Source of the DNA: Janthinobacterium sp. FW305-129
Lineage (GTDB): Bacteria > Pseudomonadota > Gammaproteobacteria > Burkholderiales > Burkholderiaceae_D
Assembly (NCBI RefSeq): GCF_020858115.1
Contig: NZ_JACYMM010000006.1
Coordinates: 310,001 to 374,000, forward strand
DNA: 64,000 bases
Direction of reading: 5' to 3'
Part shown: one piece after another, positions 25,596 to 34,202 of the stretch
Numbering within the stretch: the stretch's first letter is position 1
How the letters are laid out: the number at the start of each line of letters is the position of its first letter
Program-made: the position numbers and the translations under genes
The notes under the pieces: generated by a model
What the model was told of the DNA's origin: nothing
Database searches by the model: none
What the model saw: only the letters and a program-made list of their open reading frames with translations

Positions 25596-28500
25596 CTAGG
25601 CTGCGTGCTTGCTCCCATCAGCCAGCTTTGCCAGCAACCTCGCCTTGTCCTTGCGGTAAGTATCGACGGCCGCTTCCTTGACGTGGCCGAAGCCGCGGAT
25701 TTTCTCGGGCAGGGTCGCCAGTTCCACGCAGGTGGCAATATTGTCCGCTGTCAGGTTCACCAGCATGCCGGCCAGCAGTTCGCGGTACTCGACGATCAGC
25801 GCGCGTTCCATCTTGCGCTCGGCCGTATAACCGAAGATGTCGAAGGTGCCGCCGCGCAAGCCTTTTGCTTTGGCCAGCAGCTTGAAGGCGCGCCACATCC
25901 AGGAACCGAACTCCGCTTTCACCAGATGCCCTTTTGCATCTTTCTTGGCGAACAGCGGCGGCGCCAGGTTGAATTTCACGGAGAAGTTGCCTTCGAACTG
26001 CTGCTGCAATTGCTCCACGAAACGGCCATCCGTGTACAAACGCGCCACTTCATACTCGTCCTTGTAGGCGAGCAACTTGAAATAGCTCTTGGCGACAGCC
26101 GTCGACAGCTTCTGGCCCAGTCCCAGGGCATTCTCGCGGTCGCGTACCTGTTTGACCAGGGTCAAGTAACCATCCGCATACGCGGCGTTCTGGTACGCGG
26201 TGAGGAATTCCACGCGCTTTTTCACCAGGCTATCCAGGCTTTGCGGCATTTGCACGATGATCGCTTGCGACGGCGTGGCGATTTGGGTCACCTTGCGCAC
26301 GTCGACGGCGGCGCGGCGGCCCCACAAAAAGCTTTTCTTGTTCGATTCGATGCCGACGCCATTGAGTTCAATGGCGCGCAGCAGGGCCGCTTGCGTCAGG
26401 GGGATGCGGCCCTTTTGCCAGGCGTAGCCGAGCATGAACAGGTTGGCGGCGATCGAGTCGCCCATCAGCGCGGTAGCCAGTTTTGTGGCGTCGATAAAGT
26501 CGGCAGCATCCGCGCCGCCCACGGATTCTTCGATCAGCTGGCGCACTTCCGCCGTTGGATATTGCCAGTCGGCATTTTGCGCAAACGTGCCCGGCGGCTG
26601 TTCGTGCAGGTTGACGACGGCCAGGCTTCTACCCGGGCGCATTTTCGACACGGCATCCTGCGCGCCGGCCGTCAGCATGTCGCAGCCCAGAATCAGGTCC
26701 GCTTCGCCCGTGGCGATGCGCTGGGCGCGGATGTGCGCGGGGGACTTGGCGATCTTCACGTGCGAGGTGACGGAACCGTTCTTTTGCGACATGCCCGTCA
26801 TGTCCAGCACGGACGCGCCCTTGCCTTCCAGGTGGGCCGCCATGCCCATCAGCGCGCCCACGGTGATGACGCCCGTGCCGCCGATGCCGTTGATGAGGAT
26901 GTTGTACGGCGCGTCGCAGGCAGGCAATTGGGGTTCCGGCAGCGGGCCGAAGTTGTCCGTCTCGCCCGCTTTACTCGCTCCCGTCTTGGTTTTTTTCAGG
27001 CTGCCGCCTTCGACGGTGACGAAGCTGGGGCAGAAACCCTTGGCGCACGAGTAATCCTTGTTGCACGAGGATTGGTCGATGGTGCGCTTGCGGCCAAATT
27101 CCGTCTCTTTCGGCAGGATCGACACGCAGTTCGATTGCACGCCGCAGTCGCCGCAGCCTTCGCAGACGGCGTCGTTGATGACCATGCGTTTCGGCAAATC
27201 GGGATACTCGCCTTTTTTCCTGCGCCGGCGCTTCTCGGCGGCGCAAGTCTGGTCGTAGATCAGCACGGACACGCCTTGTACCTCGCGCAATTCGCGCTGC
27301 ACGGCATCCATGTCCTTGCGGTCGTGCAAGGTCAGGTGGGCGGGCAGGTTGCTGCGGTCGCTGTAGCGTGATAAATCTTCCGTGACCAGGGCGATGCGGG
27401 CGATGCCTTCGGCCGCCACCTGCTGCGCCATCATCGGTACGGTAATCAAGCCGTCCACGGGCTGGCCGCCCGTCATGGCGACGGCGTCGTTGTACAGGAT
27501 TTTATAGGTGATGTTGACCTTGGCCGCCTGGGCGGCGCGGATGGCCAGGTAGCCCGAATGAAAGTAGGTGCCGTCACCGAGGTTCTGGAACACGTGCGGC
27601 AATTCGGAAAATGCGGCTTGCCCGATCCACGGCGCGCCTTCACCGCCCATGTGCGTGGTCAGCTTGTTCATTTCCGGATAGATCGAGGTCGCCATCACGT
27701 GGCAGCCGATGCCGGCCAGCGCCAGGCTGCCGTCGGGCACCTTGGTCGACGTGTTGTGCGGGCAGCCGGAGCAGTAGAACGCGGGGCGGAAAGGCGTATT
27801 CACGGCCTTTTTCAATACCGCATCCTTGGCGTCGAGGAAACTTAATCTCGCCTTGATCAGGTCGCAGGTGACGGGGTCGGAAATCAGGCGCGCGATGCGG
27901 CTGGCGATGACACGCGCCACTTGCGAGACGGAAAAGTCGGCCTTCGAGGTCAGCAGCCATTCGCCGCGCGGCGCCACCCATTCGCCTTTTTCGTCGAACT
28001 TGCCGATCACGCGCGGACGCACGTCGTCGCGCCAGTTGTACAGCTGTTCCTTGAGCTGGTATTCGACGATCTGACGCTTCTCTTCTACCACGAGAATTTC
28101 ATCGAGACCTTGCGCAAACTCACGCACGCTGTCCGGCTCCAGCGGCCACGGCATGGCCACCTTGAACAGCCGCATGCCGACATCGGCCGCCATCTGCTCG
28201 TCGATGCCCAGCTCTTCCAGCGCTTCCAGCACGTCCAGATACGATTTGCCGGAGGCAATGATGCCCAGCTTGGCGTTCGGGCTGTCGATGGTGGTGTGGT
28301 TGAGCTTGTTTTCGCGCGCGTAGGCCAGGGCCGCATAGATCTTGTAGTCCTGCATCAGCGCTTCCTGGTTGCGCGCCTGCTGGCCCAGCGGGATGCTCGA
28401 CAGGCGCGCGTTCAGGCCGCCTTCGGGCATGACGAAGTCTTGCGGAATTTTCACTTCCACGCGGAACGGATCGGCGTCGATGGAAGCCGACGATTCGACC

Positions 28501-29192
28501 GTGTCGGCCAGGGCCTTGAAGGCTACCGTGCAGCCGGAAAAGCGCGACATGGCCCAGCCGTGGATGCCCAGGTCCAGGTATTCCTGCACATTGCATGGAT
28601 ACAGGACGGGGATCATCGAGGCGGAGAACAGATGGTCGGACTGGTGCGGCAGGGTCGACGAATACGCGCCATGGTCGTCGCCGGCTACCAGCAGCACGCC
28701 GCCCAGTTTCGAGGTTCCCGCATGGTTCATGTGCTTGAAGACGTCGCCGCAGCGGTCCACGCCCGGGCCCTTGCCGTACCACATGGCGAACACGCCGTCG
28801 TACTTGGCCGGGCCGATCAGGTCGACCTGCTGCGAACCCCAGACGGCCGTGGCCGCCAAGTCTTCGTTGACGCCGGGCACGAACTGCACGTGGTGCGCTT
28901 CCAGCTGTTTCTTGGCTTTCCACAGGTTTTCATCGAGGCCGCCCAGGGGCGAGCCGCGGTAGCCGGAAATGAAGCCGGCCGTGTTCAGGCCCGCGGCCTG
29001 GTCGCGCAGGCGCTGCATCATGGGCAGGCGCACGAGGGCCTGGATGCCGGACAAGAAGATGGCGCCGGAAGTGGCCGTGTATTTGTCGTCGAGGCTGACG
29101 GTGGTCAAGCGGGAAGGCTCAAGAGGTGTAGATGGCGCGGCACCGGCGTTTCTAGCGAACGCTGCGGAGCCGTTTTCCGTGGTCACGGACAT
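25596..29192 (-). CDS. Indolepyruvate/2-oxoacid:ferredoxin oxidoreductase, fused IorA-IorB type
   Basis: 1198 residues, the usual size of the proteobacterial fusion. Order: N-terminal pyruvate:ferredoxin-type and thiamine-diphosphate domains (GYRGSPLGGLDENLWK; GIGCHVMATSIYP; MGGEGAPWIGQAAF). A ferredoxin-like segment follows with clustered cysteines (CEGCGDCGVQSNC, then CNKDYSCAKGFCP), and a gamma/IorB domain ends the chain (LINGIGGTGVITVGALM). It oxidatively decarboxylates aryl- or branched-chain 2-oxoacids to acyl-CoA with ferredoxin. ATG 29192 follows TTGGAGACAGCC; TTG 29204 is a less likely start. A LysR gene lies upstream on the same strand, and a 16-base palindrome is in the spacer. Confidence 0.9.
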   Translation of the reverse strand: MSVTTENGSAAFARNAGAAPSTPLEPSRLTTVSLDDKYTATSGAIFLSGIQALVRLPMMQRLRDQAAGLNTAGFISGYRGSPLGGLDENLWKAKKQLEAHHVQFVPGVNEDLAATAVWGSQQVDLIGPAKYDGVFAMWYGKGPGVDRCGDVFKHMNHAGTSKLGGVLLVAGDDHGAYSSTLPHQSDHLFSASMIPVLYPCNVQEYLDLGIHGWAMSRFSGCTVAFKALADTVESSASIDADPFRVEVKIPQDFVMPEGGLNARLSSIPLGQQARNQEALMQDYKIYAALAYARENKLNHTTIDSPNAKLGIIASGKSYLDVLEALEELGIDEQMAADVGMRLFKVAMPWPLEPDSVREFAQGLDEILVVEEKRQIVEYQLKEQLYNWRDDVRPRVIGKFDEKGEWVAPRGEWLLTSKADFSVSQVARVIASRIARLISDPVTCDLIKARLSFLDAKDAVLKKAVNTPFRPAFYCSGCPHNTSTKVPDGSLALAGIGCHVMATSIYPEMNKLTTHMGGEGAPWIGQAAFSELPHVFQNLGDGTYFHSGYLAIRAAQAAKVNITYKILYNDAVAMTGGQPVDGLITVPMMAQQVAAEGIARIALVTEDLSRYSDRSNLPAHLTLHDRKDMDAVQRELREVQGVSVLIYDQTCAAEKRRRRKKGEYPDLPKRMVINDAVCEGCGDCGVQSNCVSILPKETEFGRKRTIDQSSCNKDYSCAKGFCPSFVTVEGGSLKKTKTGASKAGETDNFGPLPEPQLPACDAPYNILINGIGGTGVITVGALMGMAAHLEGKGASVLDMTGMSQKNGSVTSHVKIAKSPAHIRAQRIATGEADLILGCDMLTAGAQDAVSKMRPGRSLAVVNLHEQPPGTFAQNADWQYPTAEVRQLIEESVGGADAADFIDATKLATALMGDSIAANLFMLGYAWQKGRIPLTQAALLRAIELNGVGIESNKKSFLWGRRAAVDVRKVTQIATPSQAIIVQMPQSLDSLVKKRVEFLTAYQNAAYADGYLTLVKQVRDRENALGLGQKLSTAVAKSYFKLLAYKDEYEVARLYTDGRFVEQLQQQFEGNFSVKFNLAPPLFAKKDAKGHLVKAEFGSWMWRAFKLLAKAKGLRGGTFDIFGYTAERKMERALIVEYRELLAGMLVNLTADNIATCVELATLPEKIRGFGHVKEAAVDTYRKDKARLLAKLADGSKHAA

Positions 29193-29296
29193 GGCTGTCT
29201 CCAAAAGGGTGTTTCAGATGACGGCTGTACAAGGGACGCGCCCGGTAAGGCGCGCACTGTGCAGACGGGACGGCCGCGTGTGGGCGGCACATAACT

Positions 29297-29312
29297 ATTT
29301 TAAATTTAAAAT
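29297..29312. promoter_or_regulatory. AT-only palindrome upstream of the oxidoreductase gene
   Basis: Perfect 16-base palindrome ATTTTAAATTTAAAAT, 105 bases before the oxidoreductase start and 75 bases after the LysR stop. It is a candidate site for the adjacent LysR protein or part of an AT-rich promoter; nothing decides between these. Confidence 0.35.
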
Positions 29313-29386
29313 AATTAATGTGGTCAGTGTAGAACGAGTCAGGAGTGGGGGCAAATACGCTTTGGCGATGGGGGTATAAGAAATAC

Positions 29387-30328
29387 TTATGCCGTGGGCG
29401 AGAGCACGTGCGCCCCCACCCAGCGCCCGCTGCCGCACAGCTCGGCGGCCACTTGCAGCACGAGGTGCTTCACGGCGTTGCCCGCATTGGTGAGGGGGAT
29501 GTTCTTCGAGGCGCACAGGGCCACCGTGCGCGACAGTACGGGGCTGTGGATGGCGTAGCTGCGCATGGCGCCGCTGTCGAGTTCGGCCAGCAGCGGTGCG
29601 GCGGGCAGGATGGTGGCGCCCATGCCGGCCAGGATGGCCGATTTCAGGATGGCGATGGAGTTGATCTCGATCACGTTCGCCGTCTCCAGGCCCAGTTCGC
29701 GGGCGCGGCTGTCGATGCGGGGGCGCACGCCGTGCTGCAGGCCAGGCAGGATCAGGGTGGCGCTCAAGGCTTGCTGGAACGACACGGCAAGGCCGGCGGG
29801 CGCGAACGGCGAATCGCTGCGGCAGATAAAACGCATCTCTTCTTCCACCAGCGGGCAGCAGGAAAACGGCGTCAGCTGGCCATCGTCGAACAGCACGGCC
29901 AGGTTGATGCGGCCCGATTTGAGCTGTTCATTGAGGTTGCCCGTGATTTCTTCCGTCAGTTGCAGGGTGATCTCGGGATAGCGTTCGCGCGCGGCCAGCA
30001 GCAGGGGCAGGGCCAGGGCGCCGGAGATGCTGTGCGGCAAGCCCAGGGTGACATTGCCGGACGGCCGCGTGGCGCTTTGCGTGACGGCCGAGCGTGCGTC
30101 GGCCACCTGTTTCAGGATCGCCTGCGCATGTTCGTAGAATACCTTGCCCGCGTCCGTGCTGAGCACGCCCTGGGCCGAGCGGTGCAGCAGCTGCACCCCC
30201 AGTTCCTCTTCCAGCTGGCGCAGCTGCTGCGTCAGGGCCGGCTGCGCCACGTGCAGGACCAGGGCCGCGCGCGACAGCGAGCCGTGGTCGACGATGGCAA
30301 CAAAGTAGCGTAATTGGCGCAGTTCCAT
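29387..30328 (-). CDS. LysR-type regulator (Nac/Cbl-like branch)
   Basis: 313 residues. The helix-turn-helix is at about 18-40 (LSRAALVLHVAQPALTQQLRQLEEEL); the opening LRQLRYFVAIVDHGS is typical. The effector domain includes GNVTLGLPHSISGALALPLL, the pattern of the Nac (nitrogen assimilation control) branch. It lies directly upstream of the 2-oxoacid:ferredoxin oxidoreductase on the same strand and probably controls it, linking amino-acid breakdown to nitrogen supply. It diverges from the HD-GYP gene. Confidence 0.87.
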   Translation of the reverse strand: MELRQLRYFVAIVDHGSLSRAALVLHVAQPALTQQLRQLEEELGVQLLHRSAQGVLSTDAGKVFYEHAQAILKQVADARSAVTQSATRPSGNVTLGLPHSISGALALPLLLAARERYPEITLQLTEEITGNLNEQLKSGRINLAVLFDDGQLTPFSCCPLVEEEMRFICRSDSPFAPAGLAVSFQQALSATLILPGLQHGVRPRIDSRARELGLETANVIEINSIAILKSAILAGMGATILPAAPLLAELDSGAMRSYAIHSPVLSRTVALCASKNIPLTNAGNAVKHLVLQVAAELCGSGRWVGAHVLSPTA

Positions 30329-30458
30329 GGGTTCCAGAAGCGGTACGGTGATCGGAAAAATTGCGCCGCGGCGCCGAACGCGGCCAGCAGAATAACAATT
30401 TTGTTATACTCATTCTAGCCCCTTCGGTGCTCCAGACGCGTATTTGTGGGATGACAGC

Positions 30459-31688
30459 ATGCTCAAGAAAGTTGATTCGTCTCAATTAAAAGTGGGCATG
30501 TACATTCATGACCTCAGCTGCGACTGGATGACGCATCCCTTCGTGCGCAACCGTTTCCTGTTGCGCAGCGACGAGGAAATCCGCAAGATCGTGCAGGCCG
30601 GCATCCACGACGTGGTGATCGACAGCGGCAAGGGCCTCGACGTGCAGGATGCGCCCACCGTGGCGCAGGCGCGCGCCGAGACCGAGCGCGAACTGGTGCA
30701 GATCGCCGCGGCAGCGCCGCCAGTGGTCACGCGCGTGTCGCTGGGCATGGAACTGGCCCGCGCCACGCAGGTGCGCCGGCAGGCAGCGAGCCTGGTGCGC
30801 ACGGTGATGGCCGATGTGCGCCTGGGCAAGGCCGTCGAGCTCGACCGTGTGCAGCACACGGTGCAAGATATTACCGAATCGATCCTGCGCAATCCCGGCG
30901 CCCTCGTCGGCTTGCTGCGCATCAAGACCAAGGATGATTACACCTTTTTGCATTCCGTCAGCGTGTGCGCGCTGCTGGTGGCGTTTTGCCGCTCGCGCGG
31001 CATCGATGCGGCCACCACGCACCAGGCCGGCCTCGGCGGCTTGCTGCACGACACGGGCAAGGCCCTGGTGCCCGACAGCGTCCTGAACAAGCCCGGTCCA
31101 TTGACGCCGGAAGAATTCGCCCTGATCAAGCGCCATCCGCGCGACGGCTACGACATCCTGCGCCAGTCGCCCGAGCTGGGCGCCATTCCCCTCGACATCG
31201 CCCTGCATCACCATGAGCGGCGCGACGGCAGCGGCTACCCGGACCAGCTGGCCGGCGACGCCATCAGCGAGCTGGCGCAGATGGCCGCCATCGTCGATGT
31301 GTATGACGCGCTGACGTCGGACCGCAGCTACCACAAGGGCATTGCGGCCGCCGAAGCCCTGCGCAAGATCTATGAATGGAGCAAATTCCACTTCAACCCC
31401 GTGTTTGCGCAGGATTTCATGCGCTGCGTGGGCATCTATCCGGTGGGCACCATGGTGATGCTGGAATCGGGCCGCCTGGCCGTCGTCGTCGAGGCGCACG
31501 AAAGCAATCTGCTGGCGCCGAAGGTGAACGTGTTTTTCAGTACGAAAAGCAAGACCTACATCAAGCCCGAAACGGTCGATCTGTCGCGCGGCTTCGGCTT
31601 CGGCGGCGCCGACAAGATCGTCGGCCATGAGTCGGCTGCCAGGTGGCAGGTCGATCCCATGCGCTTTCTCTCCCTCGCGGATGCCTGA
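30459..31688 (+). CDS. HD-GYP cyclic-di-GMP phosphodiesterase with N-terminal DUF3391
   Basis: 409 residues from ATG 30459. A DUF3391 domain (LKVGMYIHDLSCDWMTHPF, then a linker) precedes an HD-GYP domain with LLHDTGK, LIKRHPRDGYDIL, LHHHERRDGSGYP and AIVDVYDALTSDRSY, so the metal ligands and the GYP loop are intact. It should hydrolyse c-di-GMP in the cytoplasm. It converges on a GGDEF cyclase gene and lies just before the Tad pilus locus, so local control of attachment is plausible. Confidence 0.9.
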   Translation: MLKKVDSSQLKVGMYIHDLSCDWMTHPFVRNRFLLRSDEEIRKIVQAGIHDVVIDSGKGLDVQDAPTVAQARAETERELVQIAAAAPPVVTRVSLGMELARATQVRRQAASLVRTVMADVRLGKAVELDRVQHTVQDITESILRNPGALVGLLRIKTKDDYTFLHSVSVCALLVAFCRSRGIDAATTHQAGLGGLLHDTGKALVPDSVLNKPGPLTPEEFALIKRHPRDGYDILRQSPELGAIPLDIALHHHERRDGSGYPDQLAGDAISELAQMAAIVDVYDALTSDRSYHKGIAAAEALRKIYEWSKFHFNPVFAQDFMRCVGIYPVGTMVMLESGRLAVVVEAHESNLLAPKVNVFFSTKSKTYIKPETVDLSRGFGFGGADKIVGHESAARWQVDPMRFLSLADA

Positions 31689-31720
31689 TCAGGTTTTTTG
31701 TTTTTGACTGAGAGCGCCTG

Positions 31721-31802
31721 AAAAACGTTCAGGGCAAGGCGCAGGCGCGAAGACAGTACGACCAGTACGGCGAGCGCCTGCAACGCCGCGATGGACGTTT
31801 TC
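31721..31802. repeat. Intergenic inverted-repeat element, copy 2
   Basis: Reverse-oriented relative of the element at 1304-1383: its minus strand opens AAAACGTCCATCGCGGCGTTG and closes CCTGAACGTTTTT. The inner inverted repeat is GCAGGCGC (31741-31748) / GCGCCTGC (31774-31781), perfect but different in sequence from copy 1. It lies between the convergent HD-GYP and GGDEF genes. Confidence 0.65.
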
Positions 31803-31810
31803 TCAGGTGA

Positions 31811-32857
31811 TCAGAAAAATTCCGCCGTATCGTTCGAGGCGATAGTGGTAAGCAAGCCCTTGGCGACCAGCTCGTCATAGTGGCAAGCCAGGTTGCGGCC
31901 ATGGCTCTTGGCGTAATACAAGGCCTGGTCGGCGCGGCCGAGGATGATGACGGGCGCTTCGTAGGCGTTGATGCTGACGAAGCCCACGCTGACGGTGACT
32001 CGGCCCACTTGCGGGAAGTCGTGCGCTTCGACATTGGTGCGGAAGCGGTCGATGATTTTCTGCGCATTTTCCAGGGTAATCGAGCGCAGCAGCACGACGA
32101 ATTCCTCGCCGCCGAAGCGGAAGATGCGGTCTTGCGAGCGGAACGACGATTGCAGCTGGTTGGCGATCAGGATCAGCACTTCATCGCCATACAGGTGGCC
32201 GAATTTATCGTTGACCAATTTAAAATGGTCGACGTCGATCACGGCCAGCCATTGCCGTTCCGTATCCGTATGGTGGCGCCGCTCTTCCTCGACGGGACGC
32301 GGCCTTTCCGCTTCCGGTTCGCCGCGGCTTTGCAGGATTTTCGCCAGCTGGTCGTCGAAGGTCTTGCGATTCAACAAGCCGGTGAGCGAATCGCGTTCGC
32401 TGTAGTCGAGCAGGTTCTGGAAATTGCGGTACACGCTGACGATGCCGCCGATCACCTGGATGGTGGCGCCCGTGTAGGGCGTGGGGTTGGTGATTTCCAG
32501 GCAGGTGGTGACCTGGTCGCCGATCCAGATGGGCAGCCACAGCAGGTGGCGGCCGTCGGCGCACAGGGTGTCGGCGCTCGCCTCGTGGCGCGCGATGCAG
32601 GCGGCCAGGGCCGGGTAGTCCGACAGCGGTTCACCCGGCAGCGCAGGATCGGCATTGTCTTCCATACGGGCAACGCTGCCCGCCACGATGATGGCCCGCG
32701 ACCGCACGAACACCTGGCCACGCACGCTGGTCAGGGCCAGCACACGGGTCTGCGACGCGGAAGCGAGTTCCTGGACCGCCGAGATCACGGAGATGTCGAG
32801 CATCGTGTGGTCGCGGTGCCCGGTCATATCCACCATGTGTTTCAGTAGGGAATCCAT
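31811..32857 (-). CDS. GGDEF diguanylate cyclase with N-terminal sensor domain
   Basis: 348 residues from ATG 32857. Residues about 10-165 resemble a GAF-type sensor, with no membrane helix. The GGDEF domain starts YSERDSLTGLLNR and has the active-site loop RFGGEEFVVLL. An RxxD inhibitory site (RSQD) lies five residues before GGEEF, so feedback inhibition by c-di-GMP is expected. It makes c-di-GMP in the cytoplasm, opposing the HD-GYP enzyme encoded convergently. Confidence 0.9.
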   Translation of the reverse strand: MDSLLKHMVDMTGHRDHTMLDISVISAVQELASASQTRVLALTSVRGQVFVRSRAIIVAGSVARMEDNADPALPGEPLSDYPALAACIARHEASADTLCADGRHLLWLPIWIGDQVTTCLEITNPTPYTGATIQVIGGIVSVYRNFQNLLDYSERDSLTGLLNRKTFDDQLAKILQSRGEPEAERPRPVEEERRHHTDTERQWLAVIDVDHFKLVNDKFGHLYGDEVLILIANQLQSSFRSQDRIFRFGGEEFVVLLRSITLENAQKIIDRFRTNVEAHDFPQVGRVTVSVGFVSINAYEAPVIILGRADQALYYAKSHGRNLACHYDELVAKGLLTTIASNDTAEFF

Positions 32858-33338
32858 TGTCGTTCTCTGGAAAGTAGTCACACAAGTGTCGTCATAGCAG
32901 CATTGCATCAAGCAAGAGCATGTTCGCGTCCGTCTACAAGAAGCCAAGATTTATTTGGTGGCATGACGCTCTGTACCGCCGGGCGAGAGGCCTTTCCAAA
33001 GAAGAGCTAAGCAGGATAATGTCTTTTTGCCTAATAGGCAATTAACGTATGCAATATTTCATGTAAATACATGAGATTAGGGCAGCGCGTTGCAAAAAAC
33101 TTGCCCTGACGCAGACTTTCAATCCTGATCGCAACATTTGTTTGCGCCAGTCGTCATTTCAACAGGGTTTGATAATTTCCATATGGAAACTTGTGGCGCG
33201 TCAATTTGCCAAAACGTAGACGCTTTATAGTCAATGCAATGGCGCAGAAATTTACGGCAGGAAACATATTAGCAGGAATGGGCAATGTTTCACACCCGAT
33301 TGCGCCAGGGACTTGTGATTCACTTTTGGGAGCTTGTC
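32858..33338. promoter_or_regulatory. AT-rich control region upstream of the Flp pilin gene
   Basis: About 480 bases with no convincing gene. It holds a perfect 14-base palindrome TTTCCATATGGAAA at 33176-33189 and TATAGT at 33226-33231; no -35 at standard spacing was found. The region must contain the divergent promoters for the cyclase gene and for the pilin gene. Confidence 0.4.
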
Positions 33339-33521
33339 ATGCATACCTTCCTGTCGGCAGTACAGCAGTTTGTCAAGGATGAGGATGGCATTACGGCAAT
33401 CGAATACGGCTTGATTGCGGCCTTGATGGCTACCGCCATCACGGCCGGTTTCTTGCTGATCAAGACCAACTTGCTGGCCGTCCTCACCGACATTTCGTCG
33501 AACCTGGTGTTGACGCCCTAA
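33339..33521 (+). CDS. flp: Flp/Fap-type major pilin
   Basis: 60 residues from ATG 33339 (GGGAGCTT upstream). After a short leader, DEDG-ITAIEYGLIAAL gives the classic Flp cleavage site: Gly at -1, Glu at +5 and Tyr at +6 of the mature pilin. The rest is one hydrophobic helix and a short tail. It is the structural subunit of the Tad pilus, matured by the prepilin peptidase encoded next. A strong terminator directly after it suggests it is mostly made from its own short transcript. Confidence 0.93.
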   Translation: MHTFLSAVQQFVKDEDGITAIEYGLIAALMATAITAGFLLIKTNLLAVLTDISSNLVLTP

Positions 33522-33528
33522 GCGGGTG

Positions 33529-33562
33529 CCCGCTGCTGGCCGGCCGGCAGCGGGTTTTTTTT
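33529..33562 (+). terminator. Intrinsic terminator between pilin and assembly genes
   Basis: Stem CCCGCTGC / GCAGCGGG with a GC-rich loop, followed by eight T residues (33555-33562), 8 bases after the flp stop. Read-through would feed the tad genes. Confidence 0.85.
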
Positions 33563-33575
33563 CGGGAGGTATGCC

Positions 33576-34109
33576 ATGCCTGCAACTGCCTTGTGCGACC
33601 TGCTGTTGTTGTGTTTTGTGACGGCCGCCGCCGTCAGTGATTTGATCCGCCGCAAGATACCGAATGGTGTGGTGTTGTCCGGCATCCTCACCGCGCTGGC
33701 CCTGCATTTGTGGCTGTGGCCGCAAAGCGTGCCGTCGCTGTGGCTGGGCGGCATGGCCACGGGCTTTTTCCTGTTTTTACCTCTGTACGTGCTGCGCGGC
33801 ATGGCCGCCGGCGACGTCAAGCTGATCGCCATGGCGGGCGCCTTTGCCGGCCCCTGGCCCGTGCTGCAGATCTGTTTCGCCACGTTTGTGCTGGGCGGCC
33901 TGATGGCCGTGCTGATGATCACCTGGCAGGGCAAGTGGCGCGCCTGCCTGGGCAATCTGCGCCAACTGCTGTGGCCGATGATCGCGCGCATGGCCGGCAT
34001 TCCCCTGGCGCCAAACGCACTGGGCAGCGGTGCCAGCGTGGGCAACATGCCGTACGGCCTGGCCATCGCCCTCGGTTGCCTGCTGGTGCAAGGGCGGCAT
34101 TATTTCTGA
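33576..34109 (+). CDS. cpaA: Tad prepilin peptidase (A24 family)
   Basis: 177 residues with about five membrane helices. The two catalytic aspartates of type IV prepilin peptidases are visible in SDLIRRKIPN (about residue 22) and AGDVKLIAM (about residue 87). The short size without the N-methyltransferase domain is normal for CpaA/TadV. It cleaves Flp and the TadE/TadF pseudopilins at the inner membrane. Shine-Dalgarno CGGGAGG lies upstream. Confidence 0.9.
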   Translation: MPATALCDLLLLCFVTAAAVSDLIRRKIPNGVVLSGILTALALHLWLWPQSVPSLWLGGMATGFFLFLPLYVLRGMAAGDVKLIAMAGAFAGPWPVLQICFATFVLGGLMAVLMITWQGKWRACLGNLRQLLWPMIARMAGIPLAPNALGSGASVGNMPYGLAIALGCLLVQGRHYF

Positions 34110-34202
34110 TTGTCATTCATTGCTCTTGATCAATGGGCGCCAGTCCCCGCTCGCTAGAATGAATTCTGTTCAATGCAGTCCTAACCGGCTTGGAGATGCA
34201 GC

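Noticed and set aside
25605-27371. 588-codon plus-strand open frame
   Set aside because: Antisense to the oxidoreductase, whose domains are unmistakable on the minus strand.
33194-33210. Possible sigma-54 site TGGCGCG...TTTGCC upstream of the pilin gene
   Set aside because: The GG and GC elements are separated by 11 bases instead of the required 10.
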